Source of the DNA: Caballeronia choica
GTDB taxonomy: Bacteria > Pseudomonadota > Gammaproteobacteria > Burkholderiales > Burkholderiaceae
Direction of reading: 5' to 3'
NCBI RefSeq assembly: GCF_001544535.1
Contig: NZ_FCON02000027.1
Span: forward strand, 1 to 64,000
Length of the DNA stretch: 64,000 bases
Shown piece after piece: positions 18,497 to 26,762 of this stretch (positions are counted from its first letter, which is position 1; every line of letters begins with the position of its first letter). The translations under genes and the position numbers were made by a program. The notes beneath the pieces are model-generated. The model was not told the origin of the DNA and made no database searches. It saw only the letters and a list, made by a program, of their open reading frames with translations.

Positions 18497-19411
18497 ATGG
18501 AAATCAAGTGGATCGAAGACTTCATTGCGCTCGCGCAATATCAAAGCTTTTCGCGGGCGGCGGAATTTCGCAACGTGACGCAGTCCGGGTTCAGCCGGCG
18601 GATTCAGTCGCTGGAGCAGTGGGTCGGCGCCGATCTCATCAACCGAAGCAGCTTTCCTCCCACGTTGACGCCAGCGGGACAGCTCTTTCGCGAAGCGGCC
18701 GAGGATATCCTCGAAAAGCTCTTCGATACGCGCGCCATCATCCGCACCGACCAGCGCATCGGCGGCAAAGGGGTGCAGATCGCCGCCGGCCACACCATCG
18801 CGCTCAACTTCCTGCCCGGCTGGCTGCGCGCACTCTCCACGCATTTCGACGAGGTGCGCGCCCGCGTCATCCCGGGCAATGTCCACGATTCGATCCTCAT
18901 GCTCGTCAACGGCAACTGCGAGCTGATGTTCGCGTACCACCATCCCGAACTGCCCCTGCATTTGGACCCGACGCGCTACGAGTACCTGACCGTGGGCGTC
19001 GATACCTTCATGCCGGTCTGCAAGCCCAACCAGCGGAGCGCGCCCGCATTCCGGCTGCCCGGCACGAACGACCGTCCTTTACCGCTCATCTCCTACACGG
19101 AGACCAGCTACTTTGGCCGCTGCCTCGCCGTGCTGCTCGCCCATGCGGATACGACGCCCGCCTTGCGGCTTCATTACGAATCGGACATGGCGGAAGTGGT
19201 CAAGAAACTCGTCCTTGAAGGCGAGGGCGTGGCATGGCTGCCGCGCAGTTCCATCCGTGCCGAGCTCGAAGCGGGCGAGCTGGTGCCGGCCGGAACGGCG
19301 GAATGGCAACTCGAAGTCCAGCTCCGGGTGTACCGTGATGCATCGAATCACAGCGAATTCCTGGAGTCGCTCTGGCGCCATCTGCGGGCCGCTTCCGAGG
19401 CCGCCGGATAG
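18497..19411 (+). CDS. LysR family transcriptional regulator
   Basis: The protein has 304 residues. The N-terminal winged helix reads IKWIEDFIALAQYQSFSRAA and continues through TQSGFSRRIQSLEQWVGADL. The C-terminal domain is a periplasmic-binding-like effector domain. It lies immediately upstream of and codirectional with the Asp/Asn utilisation genes. A perfect dyad with T-N11-A geometry lies just after its stop codon (19426-19440) and is a likely binding site. Control of the symporter-racemase-aspartase-asparaginase block is therefore inferred. Asparagine, aspartate or a related dicarboxylate is a plausible effector. Confidence 0.88.
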   Translation: MEIKWIEDFIALAQYQSFSRAAEFRNVTQSGFSRRIQSLEQWVGADLINRSSFPPTLTPAGQLFREAAEDILEKLFDTRAIIRTDQRIGGKGVQIAAGHTIALNFLPGWLRALSTHFDEVRARVIPGNVHDSILMLVNGNCELMFAYHHPELPLHLDPTRYEYLTVGVDTFMPVCKPNQRSAPAFRLPGTNDRPLPLISYTETSYFGRCLAVLLAHADTTPALRLHYESDMAEVVKKLVLEGEGVAWLPRSSIRAELEAGELVPAGTAEWQLEVQLRVYRDASNHSEFLESLWRHLRAASEAAG

Positions 19412-19425
19412 GGTTGTCCCGGGTT

Positions 19426-19440
19426 ATGCGAAAGTCGCAT
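19426..19440. promoter_or_regulatory. LysR-type box (T-N11-A dyad)
   Basis: ATGCGAAAGTCGCAT is a perfect 6-bp inverted repeat with a 3-nt centre and has the T-N11-A spacing typical of LysR-type sites. It lies 150 bp upstream of the symporter start, between the LysR gene and its likely targets. Confidence 0.42.
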
Positions 19441-19500
19441 GACCCTATGCAGGACTAGCATTCACCTTTTTTTTGCCTTCCCTAATATTCGTCCACACAC

Positions 19501-19530
19501 AAAAACACGCATCGAATCCACGGTGTTTTT
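19501..19530. promoter_or_regulatory. Inverted repeat in symporter leader
   Basis: AAAAACAC at 19501-19508 pairs perfectly with GTGTTTTT at 19523-19530 across a 14-nt centre. It lies 60 bp before the symporter ATG. It could be a weak terminator or attenuator, or an operator half-site pair; the stem has few G-C pairs, so I do not call a terminator. Confidence 0.28.
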
Positions 19531-19590
19531 GCCATCACCGAACGCTGGCGGTTGTGCCCGACCCCAGCGTGACAATCCTGGACGGAGACA

Positions 19591-20880
19591 ATGAAAAATC
19601 GGCTTACTTTCCAAATCCTTGCCGGCATGGTGCTCGGCGTGGTGGTCGGCTACATCTGCCATCGAATGGCCGCGGATGCCGCGCAAGCCAAGACCATCGC
19701 GGGCTACTTTTCGGTCGTCACCGACATCTTCCTGCGGCTCGTGAAGATGATCATCGCGCCACTCGTCTTTGCGACGCTGGTGTCCGGACTCGCCGGCATG
19801 GAAGGCACGAGCGATGTGCGCAGGATCGGCCTGAGATCGGTTGGCTGGTTCGTATGCGCATCGCTCTTCTCGCTCGCACTCGGCCTCATGCTCGCGAACG
19901 CCCTGCAGCCCGGCGTGGGCTTGCACATGACCCAGACGAGCTCCGACGTGGCCACCGGCCTCAACACGGCGGGCCTCAACTTCAAGGACTTCGTGACGCA
20001 TGCGTTTCCCATCAGCATCATCGATGCGATGGCCCGCAACGACATCCTGCAGATCCTGGTCTTCTCCGTGCTGTTCGGCATCGTCCTGAGCGTCATCAAG
20101 TCCGACCCGCGCGTGACGCCGCTGATTGCCGGCGTGGAGGGTCTCGTGCCCGCCATGCTCAAGCTGACCGACTACGTGATGCGGCTCGCGCCCATTGGTG
20201 TGTTCGGTGCGCTCGCCTCCGCGATCACGGTGCATGGACTCGACGTGCTGACGACCTACGGCAAGCTCATCGGCAGCTTCTATATCGGGCTCGTGCTGTT
20301 GTGGAGCGCGCTCATCCTCGTCGGTTATGCCTTTCTCGGCAAGTCGATCTGGACGCTGCTCAAGGCGATCCGCGAACCCGCGATGCTGGCCTTCTCGACC
20401 GCGAGCAGCGAGGCCGCCTATCCGCGCCTCACCGAGAAGCTCGAAGAGTTCGGCGTCGACAAGAAAGTGGTCGGCTTTACCTTGCCGCTCGGGTACGCAT
20501 TCAACCTCGACGGCTCGATGATGTATCAGGCGTTCGCGGCGATCTTCATCGCCCAGGCGTTCGGCATCGACATGCCGCTCGGCACCCAGGTGTTGATGCT
20601 GCTCGTCCTCATGGTGAGCAGCAAGGGCATGGCCGGCGTCGCGAGAGGGTCGGTGGTGGTGGTGGCGGCCGTGGCGCCGATGTTCCATCTGCCGCCCTCG
20701 GGCGTCGTGCTGGTGCTCGCCATCGACCAGATCCTCGACATGGGGCGGACGGCGACGAACGTGATCGGCAATAGCATCGCCACGGCGGTCATTGCGAAGT
20801 GGGAAGTGCGGCGCGCAGCCCGGCAAGGGCATGTCGCGGAGGCGGCCACGTTCGGCCAGCTCGAAGGCGAGCCAAAGTGA
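19591..20880 (+). CDS. Dicarboxylate/amino acid:cation symporter (DAACS family)
   Basis: This 429-residue inner-membrane protein has the family's repeated hydrophobic segments. Signature stretches are FLRLVKMIIAPLVFATLVSG near residue 50, the serine-rich loop AFSTASSEAAYPRL, and the substrate/cation site segments GYAFNLDGSMMYQAFAAIFI and MGRTATNVIGNSIATAVI. It imports C4-dicarboxylates or acidic amino acids with sodium or protons. The ATG follows GGACGGAG. Downstream genes act on aspartate and asparagine, so aspartate is the likely substrate. Its last codon overlaps the GTG start of the racemase. Confidence 0.92.
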   Translation: MKNRLTFQILAGMVLGVVVGYICHRMAADAAQAKTIAGYFSVVTDIFLRLVKMIIAPLVFATLVSGLAGMEGTSDVRRIGLRSVGWFVCASLFSLALGLMLANALQPGVGLHMTQTSSDVATGLNTAGLNFKDFVTHAFPISIIDAMARNDILQILVFSVLFGIVLSVIKSDPRVTPLIAGVEGLVPAMLKLTDYVMRLAPIGVFGALASAITVHGLDVLTTYGKLIGSFYIGLVLLWSALILVGYAFLGKSIWTLLKAIREPAMLAFSTASSEAAYPRLTEKLEEFGVDKKVVGFTLPLGYAFNLDGSMMYQAFAAIFIAQAFGIDMPLGTQVLMLLVLMVSSKGMAGVARGSVVVVAAVAPMFHLPPSGVVLVLAIDQILDMGRTATNVIGNSIATAVIAKWEVRRAARQGHVAEAATFGQLEGEPK

Positions 20881-20936
20881 GCGAGGGCAGAGGGAGCGAG
20901 GGCAAGGTGAGCGACGGCAGAGTGAGCGAGGGCAAA
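20877..20936 (+). repeat. Four tandem 15-bp units at the racemase start
   Basis: Units GTGAGCGAGGGCAGA, GGGAGCGAGGGCAAG, GTGAGCGACGGCAGA and GTGAGCGAGGGCAAA encode (V/G)S(E/D)G(R/K). Three units begin with GTG, and a fifth GTG follows at 20937. GAGGG or a related purine run lies 5-7 nt before the next GTG, so each unit resembles a ribosome site followed by a start codon. The first GTG overlaps the upstream stop codon. Confidence 0.8.
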
Positions 20937-22409
20937 GTGACGAGCGTGCGGAAGTTCGGCGTGGTGGGCGGGCTCGGGCCCCTCGCAAGCGCGGACGTGT
21001 TCTTCAAGCTGATCAAGTCGACGCCCGCCACAAGCGACGCCGAGCACTTCGATGCCATCTTCGAGCAGCATCCCTTCCGCGCTTCCGATGCAGACAGCGA
21101 GACGTTGACGCAAAGAAAGCTGTACATCTTCGATATGGTGAACAGCTTCGAAAAGCGCGGCGTGACGACGGTCGTACTGCCGTGCTTTCTCAGCCACACC
21201 TTCATCGACGAACTGAAGGCCAACTCGCCCTTGCAGATCGTCGACATGGTCGAGGCGGTCCGCAGCCATGTGAGAAGGAAGTTTCCGGCTGTTCGCCGGA
21301 TCGGCGTTCTGGCATCCGACTACACGCGGCGCAAGGGGCTCTTCGAAAAGTATTTCGCGGCGCCCGAATTCGAAGTGATCCATCCGCGCCTGCCCGAGGG
21401 CGTCGACCTCGTGACCGAAGCCATCTATGGGCCGGACGGTGTGAAGAGCGGCAACCTGCGTGGCCGCCCGGTCGAGCTGTTGCGCGAGGCCTGCGAAGAC
21501 CTCGTCGCGCAAGGCGCAAATGTCATCGTGGCGGGCCTGACCGAGATCGCGCTCGTCGCCGAGGAAATCGGTCCTCTCAGGGTCCCGCTGGTGGATTCGA
21601 ACCTCGTTTATGCGCAATACGTCGTCTCGGGCCAGTACGGTTCGCCTGAAACGATCTTCAAGGTGGGCGTGGTCGGCGGAGTAGGGCCGGCGGCGACCGT
21701 CGATTTCATTCACAAGATCGTGCGCGCCACGCCCGCGAGGCGCGACCAGGACCATATCAAGCTGATGGTCGAGCAGAACCCGCAGATCCCGGACCGCACG
21801 GAGAACCTGATCGGCAACGGGCCGGACCCGACCATCTCGCTCTATGCGACCTGCAAGAAGCTCGAAGCGGGTGGCGCGGACATCATCGCCATCCCGTGCA
21901 ATACCGCCCATGCATTCGTCGAGCGCATTCAACCGTATCTCGGCGTTCCGATCGTCAACATGCTGACGGTCACGGTCCGCTATCTGCGCGAGACCTTTCC
22001 TGCGCTTCGCGCGGTGGGCGTACTCGCCACTACGGGTACGGTCGCGAGCGGCGTCTACGAAAAAGCGCTCGAATCGCAGGGCTTGCGGCAGGTCGTTCCG
22101 GGACCCGCGTTGCAGGCACGCGTGATGGAAGCGATCTACGGCAAGGAGGGCGTGAAGGCCGGCTTCACGACCGGACAGTGCCAGAAGGATATCGCCGCCG
22201 CGATCGACGGGCTGATCGCCGAGGGCGTGGAGGTCATCATCCTCGGATGCACGGAACTGCCGCTGTTGCTTCCGCAGACCGATTTCACCGGCACAAACGG
22301 CGCGCGCGTGAGGCTGGTCGACCCGACCGATGTGCTTGCAAGACAATGTGTCACGTACGCAACCGCGGCGAGCGCATCCGCGCCGCTCGAATCAACCCGG
22401 ATCGACTGA
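20877..22409 (+). CDS. Double-domain aspartate/glutamate racemase family protein
   Basis: The protein has 510 residues from the GTG at 20877, which overlaps the symporter stop. It holds two tandem racemase domains, each starting with FGVVGGLGP or VGVVGGVGP. Domain 2 has both catalytic Cys: IPCNTAH (Cys341) and LGCTE (Cys458). Domain 1 keeps the first (LPCFLSH, Cys103) but has Leu in place of the second (AGLTEIA, residue 221), so it is probably not an active racemase. The gene likely interconverts D- and L-aspartate for the downstream aspartase. In-frame GTG codons at 20907, 20922 and 20937 are alternative starts. Confidence 0.85.
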   Translation: MSEGRGSEGKVSDGRVSEGKVTSVRKFGVVGGLGPLASADVFFKLIKSTPATSDAEHFDAIFEQHPFRASDADSETLTQRKLYIFDMVNSFEKRGVTTVVLPCFLSHTFIDELKANSPLQIVDMVEAVRSHVRRKFPAVRRIGVLASDYTRRKGLFEKYFAAPEFEVIHPRLPEGVDLVTEAIYGPDGVKSGNLRGRPVELLREACEDLVAQGANVIVAGLTEIALVAEEIGPLRVPLVDSNLVYAQYVVSGQYGSPETIFKVGVVGGVGPAATVDFIHKIVRATPARRDQDHIKLMVEQNPQIPDRTENLIGNGPDPTISLYATCKKLEAGGADIIAIPCNTAHAFVERIQPYLGVPIVNMLTVTVRYLRETFPALRAVGVLATTGTVASGVYEKALESQGLRQVVPGPALQARVMEAIYGKEGVKAGFTTGQCQKDIAAAIDGLIAEGVEVIILGCTELPLLLPQTDFTGTNGARVRLVDPTDVLARQCVTYATAASASAPLESTRID

Positions 22410-22505
22410 TCCACCCCGACCAACGCCGCTGAACGACCCGCGCACGACCTACTCGGCGACGCCATTCGTCAGCCGCATCCAGCACTCAGAGAGAAAGAGG
22501 AATCC

Positions 22506-23924
22506 ATGCTTACGCCCACCGAACGTATCGAACACGACCTTCTCGGCGACCTCGCCGTGCCCGCCGCAGCCTACTATGGCGTCCACACGCTGCGCGCGCT
22601 CGAAAACTTCCCCATCACGGGCATTCCCATCTCGGTCTATCCGAACCTCGTCAACGCACTGGCGAGCGTCAAGGAAGCCGCTGCGCTCGCGAACTACGAC
22701 CTGGGGTTGCTCAGCGAACTCAAGATGCAGGCCATCGTCCAGGCATGCAAACAGGTCCGCTCGGGCACGGCGCACGACCACTTCGTCGTGGATGTCATCC
22801 AGGGCGGCGCCGGCACCTCGACCAACATGAATGCGAACGAGGTCATCGCGAATCTCGCGCTCGAACATCTCGGCCATCAGCGGGGCGAGTACGGTGTCCT
22901 GCATCCGAACGAGGACGTGAACCTCGGACAGAGCACGAACGATGTCTACCCGACCGCCCTGAAGATCGCCACGTATGCGGGCATCATGCAACTGGTCGAG
23001 GCGATGGGCGTGCTGCGCGCGTCGTTCGCGCGCAAGGCCGAAGAGTTCCGGGACGACCTGAAGATGGGCCGCACGCAGCTTCAGGATGCGGTGCCGATGA
23101 CGCTCGGGCAGGAGTTCAGCACGTTCGCCGTCATGCTCGGCGAAGACGAAGAGCGGCTCAAGGAAGCCGCGAAGCTGATCTGCGAGATCAACCTCGGCGC
23201 GACGGCCATCGGCACCGGCATCAACACGCATCCGGAGTATGCGCCGCTCGCGTGCCGGCACTTGAGCGACGTGACCGGCATTCCGCTCACGACCTCGCCC
23301 AACCTCGTCGAGGCGACGCAGGACGTCGGCTCGTTCGTGCAGCTTTCCGGGGTGCTGAAGCGCGTCGCGGTCAAGCTCTCGAAGACCTGCAACGACCTTC
23401 GGCTGCTTTCGAGCGGCCCTCGCGCCGGTCTCGGCGAAATCAACCTGCCGCCGGTGCAGGCCGGCTCCAGCATCATGCCGGGCAAGGTGAATCCGGTTAT
23501 TCCGGAGGTCGTCAACCAGATCGCGTTCGAGGTCATCGGCAACGATTTGACGGTCACGTTCGCGGCGGAGGCGGGCCAGCTTCAACTGAACGCGTTCGAG
23601 CCGATCATCGCCCATAGTCTCTTCAAGAGTGTCGCCCACTTGCGCGCGGGTTGCCTCACGCTCGCCTCGAAGTGCGTCGACGGCATCACGGCCAATCGGG
23701 ACCGGCTGCGCTCCATCGTCGAGAATTCGATCGGCATCGTGACCGCGCTCAATCCCTACATCGGCTATACGAACTCGACGGAAGTCGCGAAGGAAGCGCT
23801 CGCGACGGGCCGAAGCGTCGCGGAGATCGTGGTCGAGAAGGGGCTCCTGAGCCAGTCGCAACTCGACGAAATCCTGCAGCCCGCCATGCTGACGCAGCCG
23901 AGGAAGATCTCGCCCGCCGCGTAA
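22506..23924 (+). CDS. aspA: Aspartate ammonia-lyase
   Basis: The 472-residue enzyme converts L-aspartate to fumarate and ammonia. It belongs to the fumarase/aspartase superfamily: GTSTNMNANEV near residue 100, LGQSTNDVYPTA near 140, and the flexible signature loop GSSIMPGKVNP at about 320-330. Length matches bacterial aspartases. The ATG follows AGAGGAA. It sits between the racemase and asparaginase genes, so asparagine to aspartate to fumarate is a complete route in this block. Fumarase C is excluded by the aspartase-like segments and the context. Confidence 0.92.
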   Translation: MLTPTERIEHDLLGDLAVPAAAYYGVHTLRALENFPITGIPISVYPNLVNALASVKEAAALANYDLGLLSELKMQAIVQACKQVRSGTAHDHFVVDVIQGGAGTSTNMNANEVIANLALEHLGHQRGEYGVLHPNEDVNLGQSTNDVYPTALKIATYAGIMQLVEAMGVLRASFARKAEEFRDDLKMGRTQLQDAVPMTLGQEFSTFAVMLGEDEERLKEAAKLICEINLGATAIGTGINTHPEYAPLACRHLSDVTGIPLTTSPNLVEATQDVGSFVQLSGVLKRVAVKLSKTCNDLRLLSSGPRAGLGEINLPPVQAGSSIMPGKVNPVIPEVVNQIAFEVIGNDLTVTFAAEAGQLQLNAFEPIIAHSLFKSVAHLRAGCLTLASKCVDGITANRDRLRSIVENSIGIVTALNPYIGYTNSTEVAKEALATGRSVAEIVVEKGLLSQSQLDEILQPAMLTQPRKISPAA

Positions 23925-23997
23925 GGAAGCACCGTCCGGGGCGCCTTGCGATCCGCAACGCCCCTTTGCGCTGTCCAATCAACCGAGGAAAACCAAA

Positions 23998-25155
23998 ATG
24001 AGCATCAAGATGATCGTGCAAGGCGCAACGCAACTGCGCTCATCAGGCGCAATGCTTGTGGCAGGGCTTGTCGTGGGCGCGAGCGCTCTCTGTGGCGCGA
24101 ACGCGTGGGCCGCCGATGCGGCGTCGGACGCGACCGCAACCGCCGCGGCGACGACGCCGGCAGCAGGTGCGCCGCGAATTCTCGTGCTGGCAACCGGCGG
24201 GACGATCTCCGGGACGGCTGATCCGCGCTCCGCGATTGGCTACAACTCGGGGAACGTGAAGGGCCAGGAACTGGTCCGGGGCGTGCCCGGCATCGAGAAG
24301 CTTGCGACGATCAACGCCGAGCAGATATCGAATGTCGGCTCGCAGGACATGAGCGACAAGATCTGGTTCCAGTTGGCGCGTCGGATCCAGGAAGTGTTCG
24401 ATCGAAACGAGGCGGACGGTGTCGTGATCACGCACGGCACCGATACGGTCGAGGAAACCGCGTTCTTCCTGCAAAACGTGTTGCGCTCGGACAAGCCGGT
24501 GGTGCTGGTCGGCTCCATGCGTCCCGGCGGATCCACGAGCGCCGATGGTCCCGGCAATCTCTACGAAGCCGTGGAAGTGGCGGCGAGTCCGAAGTCACGA
24601 GGCCGGGGCGTGATGGTCGTGATGAACGATCAGATTCACGGGCCGCGCTGGATCACGAAGACCAACACGACGGCGGTGCAGGCGTTTGCTTCGCCGAATG
24701 CGGGCGTGATCGGCTACGTGGATCCGGCGAGCGTGCGGTTCGTCACGGCGCCACCGCAAGCGGCGCGCAACGTGCTGGGCTTGCCGGCGAACGGTCAACT
24801 GCCGCGCGTCGAGATCGTGTACGCGCATAGCAACATGGATGGGCTGCAGATCGACCACGCGATCGCCGATGGCGCCAAGGGCATCGTGCTGGCGGGCGAG
24901 GGCGACGGCGACGCGTCGAAGGAAGCGCTTGCCGCGCTCGAGCGGGCGGCCAAGAAGGGGATCATCGTGGTCCGCTCGACACGTGTGATGTCCGGATTCG
25001 TGAACAGGAACGTCGAGGTCGATGACGACAAGAGCGGCTTCGTGGTCTCGCTCGACTTGAATCCGCAAAAGGCCCGGTTGCTCACGCAATTGCTGATTGC
25101 GAACGGTGTCACCGATCCGGCACGGGTACAGCAGGCCTTTACCGGCACCTGGTGA
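23998..25155 (+). CDS. ansB: Exported type II L-asparaginase
   Basis: This 385-residue precursor has an N-terminal signal peptide, with a probable cut near ANAWA/ADAAS. The mature enzyme has the two threonine motifs of the family, ATGGTISG (about 65-72) and HGTDTVEETA (146-155), plus VVLVGSMRPGGSTSADGPGN. It hydrolyses asparagine to aspartate and ammonia in the periplasm, and the aspartate can then enter through the symporter encoded upstream. The ATG follows GAGGAAAACC. It is the last gene of the block and converges with the efflux operon. Confidence 0.92.
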   Translation: MSIKMIVQGATQLRSSGAMLVAGLVVGASALCGANAWAADAASDATATAAATTPAAGAPRILVLATGGTISGTADPRSAIGYNSGNVKGQELVRGVPGIEKLATINAEQISNVGSQDMSDKIWFQLARRIQEVFDRNEADGVVITHGTDTVEETAFFLQNVLRSDKPVVLVGSMRPGGSTSADGPGNLYEAVEVAASPKSRGRGVMVVMNDQIHGPRWITKTNTTAVQAFASPNAGVIGYVDPASVRFVTAPPQAARNVLGLPANGQLPRVEIVYAHSNMDGLQIDHAIADGAKGIVLAGEGDGDASKEALAALERAAKKGIIVVRSTRVMSGFVNRNVEVDDDKSGFVVSLDLNPQKARLLTQLLIANGVTDPARVQQAFTGTW

Positions 25156-25223
25156 TCGGCGCGGCTTGACTTCCTTTCCGTCGCTGCCGCATCCAGGCTC
25201 GGGCAGCGGCGACGGACCTCACG

Positions 25224-26762
25224 TCAATGAGGAACATCCTGCGCGGCGTAAGTCGACTCCCACCCGCCACCGAGCACCTTGCACAACGTGATCAGGTTGG
25301 TGGCGGCATCGGCCTTGCTTCGCTCAAGATTGCTCTGTGCGTCAAGCAACTGCTTCTGCACGTTGAGAACGTCGAGAAAATCGACCGCGCCTGCCTTGTA
25401 CCGCTGCCGCGCAATCGACAGCGCTTGCTGGTTCAGGCTGACGACCGTTTTCAGCCGGTCGCGCCGCCGCTGTTCAGCGTCATAGACGACGAGCGCATCG
25501 TCGACTTCACGCCATGCCTGAAGCACGGTACGTTTATAGACGATCGCCGCCTCTTGCTGTTGCGCCTCGCGCAAGTGGAGCGTTCCCTTGAGCCGTCCGC
25601 CCTCGAATATCGGAAGCGTGATCGACGGCCCGACGACGAACTGGCCCGACGCCCAGTCGGCGAGACTCGTGAGCTGAAGGCTCTGGAACCCTGCGCTGCC
25701 GTTCAGCGATATGCGGGGATAGAAATCGGCCTTCGCCATCCCGATTGCCGCCGTGGCCGCGTGCAGTTGAGCCTCTGCCTTTCTGATGTCGGGCCGGCGC
25801 TGCACCAGCTCCGACGGAAATCCGATAGGCACCTGCCCAGGAAGTGCTGGAACATCGAGCGGCTCGGCGAGCGTTTGCTTCAGCGCGCCAGGTTCCTTGG
25901 CCAGTAACACGCCAATCGCATTGATCGTGGTCTCGCAGCGCGATTCGAGCGTGGGGATCAGGCTCTCGATCAACTCCGCCTGTGCGGAAGCGTTGGCCAC
26001 GTCGAGATTCGTGGTGACGCCTTCACGCACCCGGGTTTGCGTGAGCTTCGTCGCGTCACGGGCTATTTCCAGATTCTGCCTTGCTATCTGAAGCAGGGCC
26101 TGTGTATCACGCAACTGAACATAGTCTCGCGCAAGTTCAGCGCGCGCCGACAACAGAACCGCGTTCCGGTCCTCGTATGAGGCATCGGAAAGAGCCGTCG
26201 CGGCCTCGACACCGCGCCGCGCGCGACCCCAGATGTCGAGTTCCCACGATGCATCGAAGCCGAACTGATAGAGGTTGTAAGCGGGCGAGCCTTTGGCGCC
26301 CGGCAATGGCGCCACGCCAAGCGGCGTATCGCCCGACGCCGACTGCGACTGGGTTCCCGTCGGCGTGACCCCAAGCAACGAGAGGATGCCATTCGGACTT
26401 CCGCGCTCGCGGTTATAGGAGGCGGCGCCGTCCAGCGTCGGATACTCTTCGGCACCCGCAATCCGCTGCTCGGCCCGGCTTTGTCGCAGGCGCGCCGACG
26501 CCGCCGCCACGTCGAGATTCGCATCGGCAAGCTGTTGTTCCAGCGAGTTCAATACGGGATCGTTGAACAGCGTCCACCATTCCGGACCGAACGCGGATTC
26601 GGCGGGCCTGCTCGGTGCCTGCGCGGACTGGGTCCGGTCAAACACTTCGGGAGTGGACGTCGACGGACGTTCGAAATTCGGGCCGACCGTGCAGCCCGTC
26701 ATCACGAGGCTCGCCAGTATCGCGAGCGCCAACGCGCGGATCGAGAATTCGCTCGTGTTCAT
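25224..26762 (-). CDS. NodT-family outer membrane efflux lipoprotein
   Basis: This 512-residue outer membrane factor is for a tripartite pump. The signal sequence ends in a lipobox (LVMTGC), so the mature N-terminal Cys is probably lipidated. Two repeated helical/barrel halves are visible, with the typical PDWW-like EWWTLFNDPVLN segment near 65 and ARDYVQLRDTQALL. It overlaps the EmrA-like gene by 4 bp, so translation is coupled. It forms the outer channel for the pump encoded upstream. Confidence 0.9.
   Translation of the reverse strand: MNTSEFSIRALALAILASLVMTGCTVGPNFERPSTSTPEVFDRTQSAQAPSRPAESAFGPEWWTLFNDPVLNSLEQQLADANLDVAAASARLRQSRAEQRIAGAEEYPTLDGAASYNRERGSPNGILSLLGVTPTGTQSQSASGDTPLGVAPLPGAKGSPAYNLYQFGFDASWELDIWGRARRGVEAATALSDASYEDRNAVLLSARAELARDYVQLRDTQALLQIARQNLEIARDATKLTQTRVREGVTTNLDVANASAQAELIESLIPTLESRCETTINAIGVLLAKEPGALKQTLAEPLDVPALPGQVPIGFPSELVQRRPDIRKAEAQLHAATAAIGMAKADFYPRISLNGSAGFQSLQLTSLADWASGQFVVGPSITLPIFEGGRLKGTLHLREAQQQEAAIVYKRTVLQAWREVDDALVVYDAEQRRRDRLKTVVSLNQQALSIARQRYKAGAVDFLDVLNVQKQLLDAQSNLERSKADAATNLITLCKVLGGGWESTYAAQDVPH

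Noticed and set aside
19462-19475. T-run suggesting a terminator after the LysR gene
   Set aside because: The nearest dyad lies more than 20 bp away with other sequence between, so the pair does not form an intrinsic terminator.
20526-22346. 606-residue minus-strand open frame opposite symporter and racemase
   Set aside because: Spans two real genes on the other strand and shows no recognisable domain.
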